Source: Tuctoria greenei
Taxonomy: Eukaryota; Streptophyta; Magnoliopsida; Poales; Poaceae
Assembly: GCA_036927565.1 (NCBI GenBank)
Contig: JAYESD010000005.1
Span: 84,360,301-84,424,300 of the forward strand
Reading direction: 5' to 3'
DNA: 64,000 bases
A program made the position numbers and the translations under genes. The notes under the pieces were generated by a model. The model did no database searches. It was not told the origin of the DNA and saw only the letters and a list, made by a program, of their open reading frames with translations. Below, piece after piece: positions 57,828 to 64,000 of this stretch (its first letter is position 1; the number at the start of each line of letters is the position of its first letter).

Positions 57828-60028
57828 ACTGCATCCATATTATCCAAAAATCAGTAACATGTTTGTTTAATTCATCCATCTTATATGGTAGTAATGCAAG
57901 TATTGATTAAGTGACACATATAACATTCACACATATTGATAAAGTATAAACTTTATACAACATACAACATCCCGGGACCATGTTACCACAATCTAGTTCC
58001 ATAGTAATGAACTTCATGGATGGAAGTCCATTTCGACTATCGTCGGTCACAACGGGACGTGTATCCCCGCTATTGTACAAGAATTAAACATGTCATCGCT
58101 CGAAGTGTGGTGTCGATTGTGTCAAATTTTAAACCAACATGTCGAATATCAACTGCTGTATAAGGGATATGACACAAGAAATTGAAACCAAAGTGATTTG
58201 AATTGAAGAGTTCACAACTGGTTTCACTGTCCAGATTCTGGTCCAGCTGACCAGTCTGGAGGGATTAAAATGTTTCGACTAGTTAGAGGCAAAATATGAA
58301 ATGGAGTTCAACTACAAAGTTGTAGCACACTGAATGATATTTCCATAATGTATTAATTTGCCTCCATAGCTATTCTTGATGAGGAGATATGGATTTTACA
58401 AGTTGACAGTGTTTCTGGAAAAATTTTGACAGCACCTCCTTTGTTTAAGGCTGATTTTTGTCCACATTTTCCCAAATAAAAATATAAATATATGAAAAAA
58501 CATAAATTAAAACATTTTTACATAAATCCTCATGATTCCATAAATGTATTTCATGAAGTCATTCGTCGATTCTACTAAGAGATATGATAGAAACAGTGAC
58601 AGGGTACAGAAACTGTCCAGTCTATGTCCAGATTTGGCAGAGTTTGGAAATTTGAATTTTTCATTAGTTTAAGGGGGGTTCTGATCTGGAGTTGAACATA
58701 GGAGTTTTAGAGGACTCTCTAAACTTTCTAACCATGTGTGGAAGACCTTCAGTGGTTACTCCTACGGAGAGTTATGCTATTCCAAAGCTAAGAATTTTGC
58801 TGCCAGATTCTCAGTTTGAATCAGGAACCTGGCAGATTTAATTCAAATGAACTTTTCAAATTTTAAATCTTGAAATCTGTCTTGGAGCTGAAAATGAAAC
58901 TTGCGGAATACTTTCTCAAGTTTCCAAACCATATGCCTGCTGAGCGCAGCGATCACATGATTTATTATCAATCTGTTCTAACGCTCCAAAAACAGAGTTT
59001 ACAAATTCAAACTTAGCCCTAAGTTGAAAATTTTTACTTGTTATCGAGTCACACCTCTGGCACAGATATCATCGTCGACGTGCCCGATGAAACTCGAATG
59101 TAATGCCGGTACTACATTCTTAACAAAGAAAATCCTAAGCCGGTATTCCGGCATACGTCTCAACGGTGGCACTAATGACGTTCACTTGCAAGAGTTTTCG
59201 ACTCGAGCTACTTAGAACATGGCTAGTGTACCTGCATAAGACACAAAATTTACAGAACACATATTATGGTGCCCTACAGCACAGCCCACACAGCCGATCA
59301 TTTCAGGCAGTCACAATAATATATATAAAAGTAAGAGCATCCGTCCCGTATCATTCCATACAGGCCGTCCTGAGCTGAGCCACGTCTCGAGTTACATGAC
59401 CGGGTTTTCTACCACCCAATGGGGGTGACACGTCTTTGCATAATGCTGCACCAGTAGGAGGCACTTTCACGTGTTATTAAAAACACATTACGTGCTTTTC
59501 AACCGCACGATAGGTGGCCACATAATTTATCTCTTGCGCTAGGGATCAGCACTACGTATGGCCCTTTGAACATTGAACATTCAAGAGTGGCATACTTCGT
59601 GTTTTTTATCACACGATGGGGTATCCTCGCTTTTGTCTGAAGCATGCCGGGGAGCAGCGTTTTCATATGTTCCCAGAACCTTGAGAAGGTTCAGAGACTC
59701 ATATTAACTCTCGTGCCAAGCCACAGGGACAATCATCATACTACCTCTCGTACGGAGAGCTTACTACAATTGATCTGCTTGAGGTGGCATACATTACCTC
59801 TTACCTGACATCGGAGCATCGTTACAGAATATAATTACACATATGTTAGCTTTCCCACCTTATGTAACTAGTACTATAATAGACTTTATGTGGGCACAGT
59901 GACTAATCCTCACTCGACTACTTCTAAGTTTTCAAAATAGGATCTTTTCGAGCGTGCTATTCCCAATGCGGTTGTGATATCAGGCTGTGAGGACTAGGTC
60001 CACACATTCCAGGAATCGCAGAGGGTGG
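57828..60028. other. Unassigned 2.2-kb stretch between gag of E and the recognised LTR
   Basis: No ORF with recognisable product is present. On the minus strand this should hold the primer site and leader, but I find no TGGTATCAGAGC-type site. The text (for example CACTGTCCAGATTCTGG near 58228, GATTTTACAAG near 58391) is similar in style to LTR sequence. So either the LTR of E is longer than I assign or a decayed LTR of another family is inserted. Confidence 0.4.
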
Positions 60029-63000
60029 TGTCATGCAATGCGGCACCCAACAGCACACACAAAAAGAATACGACAAAATACAAAGTTTTATTGATATAAA
60101 CAGCGGAAATCTTTTACAATACCTAATATACAGCAGAAGATAATACTCATAGCTAAACTTTCAGCCTAGCTATGCAAACGTGCAACCATCCAGCCCAAGG
60201 ACACTATAGACTAGCAGCACACAACAGATCACGGCAGCATGCATGGCTCCCACTCAGCGGTATACCCCGACGGGGGCATCGCCTCATCCTCGGGCCCTTC
60301 CTCATACTTCTCACCTGCAACAACTTGAAATAGAAACTGTGAACATGATGGCTCATCAAGACTTAACCGTGTCACCTATGCATGGAGCTCTACATGTAGG
60401 GACACTTAATATATGAATAGATATTGCATTAAGGACAAGCCTACATGTTGATCCTTATTTTTTGAGTTATTAGCAGCAGGTTAAAGGTTCATAAAAAAGT
60501 AACTTTAATGATCATATTATATAGCAATCATAGTTGCAAAGCAATAAGAATTCAATACATCATATTCTTCTGGCTTCTTCAGTATTTACTACGTCACAGT
60601 GCGGTGAACAAGCAGTATTCAATCCTTAACTGCGAGGGACGGTGATTGCAATCAATAACACCCTGATTGCATGACACGCACACCCGTACGTAAGAAGCGT
60701 GTGGTGCTCCTCACGATGTCATACGCAGAAACATTTCACAAGAAACTCAAATGTCGAACCGGTCCCACCATCGCGGGCAGAAGGTCCCTACACAGAGCGT
60801 TTCTATGCCCATTAGCGGATTTACACCTCGCTGCCCTCAACCCACCCCTATCGACAGTGGGCTATGCCTTGACACCCAAGTTATCAAGTTACATCGGTTT
60901 CCTGGGTTCCATATGCCCAGAATGCCTTCTAGTACAATTCAAACTTGCTCAGCAGGACTGCACACGGATCGTTCCTCAATCGACAAAAGAAGGCTACGCA
61001 CGTGAGACCCCGTCTCACTACGTTCAATCCCACTACTCGGTCTCATATTTATATTCATAAATCATTCTCATACTCAAACCAATCTCATGTGATATAAACC
61101 CTATCTCACGAATAGATTCCAACTACTCGACTTCTACTGGATTCCTTACAACATTAGCATGGCATTTCTTCTAGTCGAGCTGTAAACCTATCGAATACTC
61201 CATGGGGTTTGTGGGTCATGCAAGTGGAGTGACAAGCACCTTATCCCTAATGCACAAAACTCACCCTAGACATAAGTGATACAAATAAAAATTTTGAAAT
61301 AGAATTTGAATGCAAACTAAGGCTTGCCTGGCTGCGAGTTAGAGGGGAAGTTAGCTTCTGGTGGTATGCTCTCCAAGGGCTCTGGCTCCTCCTCGATCTT
61401 GGTCACAATATGATATGCAATATATAAAGTACATGAATGATATTGAAACTATAGAAAAAGACCTTTTAAACACTGATCAGGAATGAAGATGATTTAAATT
61501 GGCTTTGGGATTTTTACAGCGGATACTAGGTTCTGAGAGGAAGATCAGGGCCAAGAATTCAAAATGTTCAGGGAAGCTTGTTGTCTCTAAAATTTCAACA
61601 GTTAAATGGCTTCTCTGAATTTTGGTACAAAATCTGTAGCTTTCACATAGCTAAGAGTTGATGATCTTGGTTGAGGAGGTCTCACAGGTTCTAAGGAAAT
61701 TCTTTTCATAATTTCCTGAGCTTCCTACAGTGAGGAATTGATTTTACATGTTTAGGATAAAATCTGGAAATGTTTCTGTACATTTCTGAATTTTCTATGG
61801 ACATTGAGGATTTGAACATTGTTTCGTCAAGTAATTGAAATCCAATGAACTTGAAATTTTTACTGGAGATCAAGTGTATTAGAAAGAATTTTCTGACCAA
61901 AATTAGAAATTTTACGATTAGCATAACGGGAGTAATTAATTTCCCAAGTAGTTAACTCCAAGGAATTAATTAAGAAAATTGTGGACTTTCATGTTCAACC
62001 AATTGCACTACTGCTAAGTTGGGATTGATATGAGTCTACTGGAATTTTTTGGGAATTATTTGAGCAAATCTACTAGGACAAATTAATTTTTGAAGTTTGG
62101 ATGAAATCTAGAATTAATTCTAATTGGAAAAGTTTGAATTAATCGAACTGGGCCCACCCATTTAAAATGGGCCAACCAGATTGGAGCCACACCTGGGCCA
62201 CCGAGTAAACAGCATGGCCACAAAAGGTTCATCAGCACGGCTCATCCTGTGAGAGGAAAAGTGTCGCTGACACCTGGGGCCCGTCCCACTTTCCTCTTCC
62301 TCTCGACAGGGGCGGCGCCCTGGGCGGCACGCGACGGTGCACGCCAGCGAGCTCGTCAGCCCTCCGTTGCCCCACTCCAATCTTCCCCTCTGTTGCCACT
62401 TGTGCATGATTTCTCATTGCTAAGATGATCGAACCCACCGGGAGGACAGAGGATGGCCGAAGCATGTTGCTCACGGTGGCGACAGCTCGGCCCACGACGA
62501 CGACCACAGTATCATTTACCAATGGCTCACCTGGCTCGGAAAAACGTTGTCGAGCTTACTTGGCGTATGTCTAGCTCGATAGGAGGTGGACACTAGGTTG
62601 AACAACTCTGAATATCATTTGCACCGTCGAGCTCGGCCAAAAATTTTAGAAAAGGGGGAAACTCAACGAACAGTGCCTACGGTCGATGGATTGCTCTGGT
62701 TTTGGTCAAGGGTGTGCGCCTAAACATGTGTCAACTATTCCTTAGTTGAATTAAAAGATGTTTGCACCTAGAAACTGAATTGAATCGATGACCTAGCTTG
62801 AAGAGTAAACTCGTGTCGAGACAAAAATGAGGAATACTCGCTCGATAGGGGATGAAAAAGTTTGCGGTTTTCACCGTGATAAAGAAGATAGAGTGGCGCT
62901 CCTTTTCACTTTTGAGAGTAGCTCGTGAAAAGGTCTATGGCGCCGGCGCAACGTGGAGGGAGAGGCGACCTCACGGTGACAGTCACTGAAACTATAAAAT

Positions 63001-63607
63001 ACCGCCGACCGAGTCGGGAATCAACCAAGGAAAAGTTGGAGAGGGTAAAGGAACATCTTGGCCTACTCTAAAACATTTTGGAGCTTGGTCAATCCGTGGC
63101 TTGATGGCTCTGGCAAGCAGGAACTAAGAAGAGCGACGTGCTCTGTTTCTTGCAATGGAAGGAGAAGAACAGAGACGTGTGGGTTGCGGTGAGGTGAAGC
63201 AAGAGAGTGAGTGAACCAGCGATAAGGTGATAAGGAGGAAGATTTTTCGGTTCTGGACACTTGAGTCCGGGCCAGGTGTGCCGCTCTGCTTCTTGGAGCG
63301 CGGGACACTCACGGCAATGACGGTTCACTCGATTTGGGAGCCTGACTAGTGGGCTCCACCATTGATTCACCCTCATCCCTTATCTGGTCATTGAATTCTC
63401 CCACCGATACTGATCCAAAAATGCTAGATTTTTGTGGGGAAGCCAAATCAAATATAGAGAATTTGATTCTGAAATCAAATCGCTGATTTGACTCAATTTC
63501 ATTCAAATTTGGATGGAATTCAATGTAGCAACTGAATTAATATGAAATGTGCTCTGAAAATTATGGAATTTTGTAGGGATGCTATTTGGAATATTTGAAA
63601 CCCATTG
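60029..63607 (-). repeat. 5' LTR of element E (interrupted at its start by LTR F)
   Basis: The right 3.1 kb is collinear with 19306-22133 and 52912-53204. Near the left end the minus strand has AATAAAACTTTG (about 60095), a plausible polyadenylation signal. It ends ..GCATTGCATGACA at 60029, a tentative LTR end. The frames inside (for example 60671-61060) are not preserved between the two copies and are not genes. The expected full length is about 3.75 kb. Confidence 0.65.
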
Positions 63608-64000
63608 TGTAGGTACCCTGCGTACCGGGTACCCCATGATACCGCAAGAAGTGCAAGGGAGTTCCACCTGTCAAAGTTGAAGACCTTCATAGGCCCCACA
63701 TGTAAAACAGCACTGGGCCCACCTCCTACATAGGGGAGCCCTAACACTGCCACGTGTAACACAAGACCGGAGCAAAACCCCCAACATAGGGGAGCTCCGT
63801 ACTTGATACGTGTACAGTGACCCCGGACCTAACCTCCAGTAGAAGGAAGCTCTGGTGCCTCCACACGTATAGTAGCTTCGTACCTACCTCCCCGCAAGGG
63901 AAAGCTCCGGAGTCGCCACGTGTCAAGCCTCCTGACCTACGCCACCAACGGGAATACAGACGGACCTCCAATGGCATAAGTATTCAAAGGACTCTTATTG
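63608..64000 (+). mobile_element. Element F: start of a Tat-type LTR related to the LTR of element A
   Basis: It begins TGTAGGTACCCTG (compare TGTCGGTACCCTA at 8661). It contains AAGTTGAAGACC, GCCACGTGT G-boxes (63751, 63917) and AAGCTCCGG motifs in the same general order as element A. It breaks the collinearity of the E LTRs right after GAAACCCATTG. The window ends before its end, so I cannot tell a solo LTR from a full element. Confidence 0.75.

Larger units (their letters stand above)
19306..63607 (-). mobile_element. Element E: minus-strand Ty3 chromovirus, host of most other insertions
   Basis: Two copies of the same ~2.83 kb sequence lie at 19306-22133 and 60474-63340, and they continue at 52912-53204 and 63341-63607. 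They flank a minus-strand gag-pol at 53473-57827. This geometry fits LTRs of one element, its 3' LTR split by elements C and D and its 5' LTR cut by Tat LTR F. On the minus strand the LTR begins TGTAAAGGCCC at 53377. The two LTR copies differ at many sites, so the element is old. The lowest ~0.44 kb of the 3' LTR is outside the window. Confidence 0.78.

Noticed and set aside
60671..61060. 129-codon frame in the 5' LTR of E, with a shorter counterpart at 19637-19906
   Set aside because: The frame is not conserved between the two LTR copies, and no domain is recognisable.
1..64000. tRNA or rRNA genes and stand-alone host genes
   Set aside because: I found no cloverleaf-forming A/B-box sequence, no rRNA-like block and no protein frame outside transposable elements. 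The matches to tRNA-Met are primer sites.

Overview
The window is a nest of plant transposable elements, and I see no host gene standing on its own. The element families suggest a grass nuclear genome, probably a repeat-rich or pericentromeric interval. They are a Tat-lineage Ty3 element with an antisense gene, Del/Tekay chromoviruses with ~2.8 kb LTRs, Sirevirus-like Ty1/copia elements, and a CACTA (En/Spm) element with a TNP2-type transposase. I cannot name the species.

Layout, outermost first. (1) The oldest layer is a minus-strand Ty3 chromovirus, 'E'. Its degenerate gag-pol is at 53473-57827. Its 5' LTR is at about 60029-63607, and its 3' LTR is split into 19306-22133 and 52912-53377. 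(2) The 3' LTR of E was hit by a plus-strand Del-like element, 'C' (11679-19305). The 5' LTR of C was in turn hit by a copia element, 'B' (9492-11678 visible), and B by a young-looking Tat element, 'A' (1-9491). (3) A second copia, 'D' (22134-52911), also inserted in the 3' LTR of E. Its gag region holds a solo Del-type LTR (25359-44170, TSD AAAAG). That solo LTR contains a 16.0 kb CACTA transposon (27212-43223, TSD TCA). (4) Another Tat-type LTR, 'F', starts at 63608 inside the 5' LTR of E and runs off the window.

Element A is the only retroelement here with intact large frames: pol, open from base 1, and a two-exon antisense gene. B, C, D and E are eroded by stops and frameshifts.

The most interesting object is the CACTA element. 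It carries a minus-strand gene joining a TNPA-like (Transposase_24) region to a Ulp1/C48 SUMO-protease domain. It also carries a plus-strand TNP2 transposase and, 136 bp further on, a complete five-exon SUMO-conjugating-enzyme (SCE1/UBC9-like) gene with canonical splice sites. There is also an unrecognised acidic-tailed ORF with a degenerate paralogue. Both a SUMO ligase-side enzyme (E2) and a SUMO protease therefore sit between the same terminal repeats. A second notable pattern is regulatory. LTRs and leaders of unrelated retroelement families carry TCCG-containing boxes, mainly CGGACTTGTCCG and CGGACTAGTCCG, repeatedly spaced 20-22 bp centre to centre.
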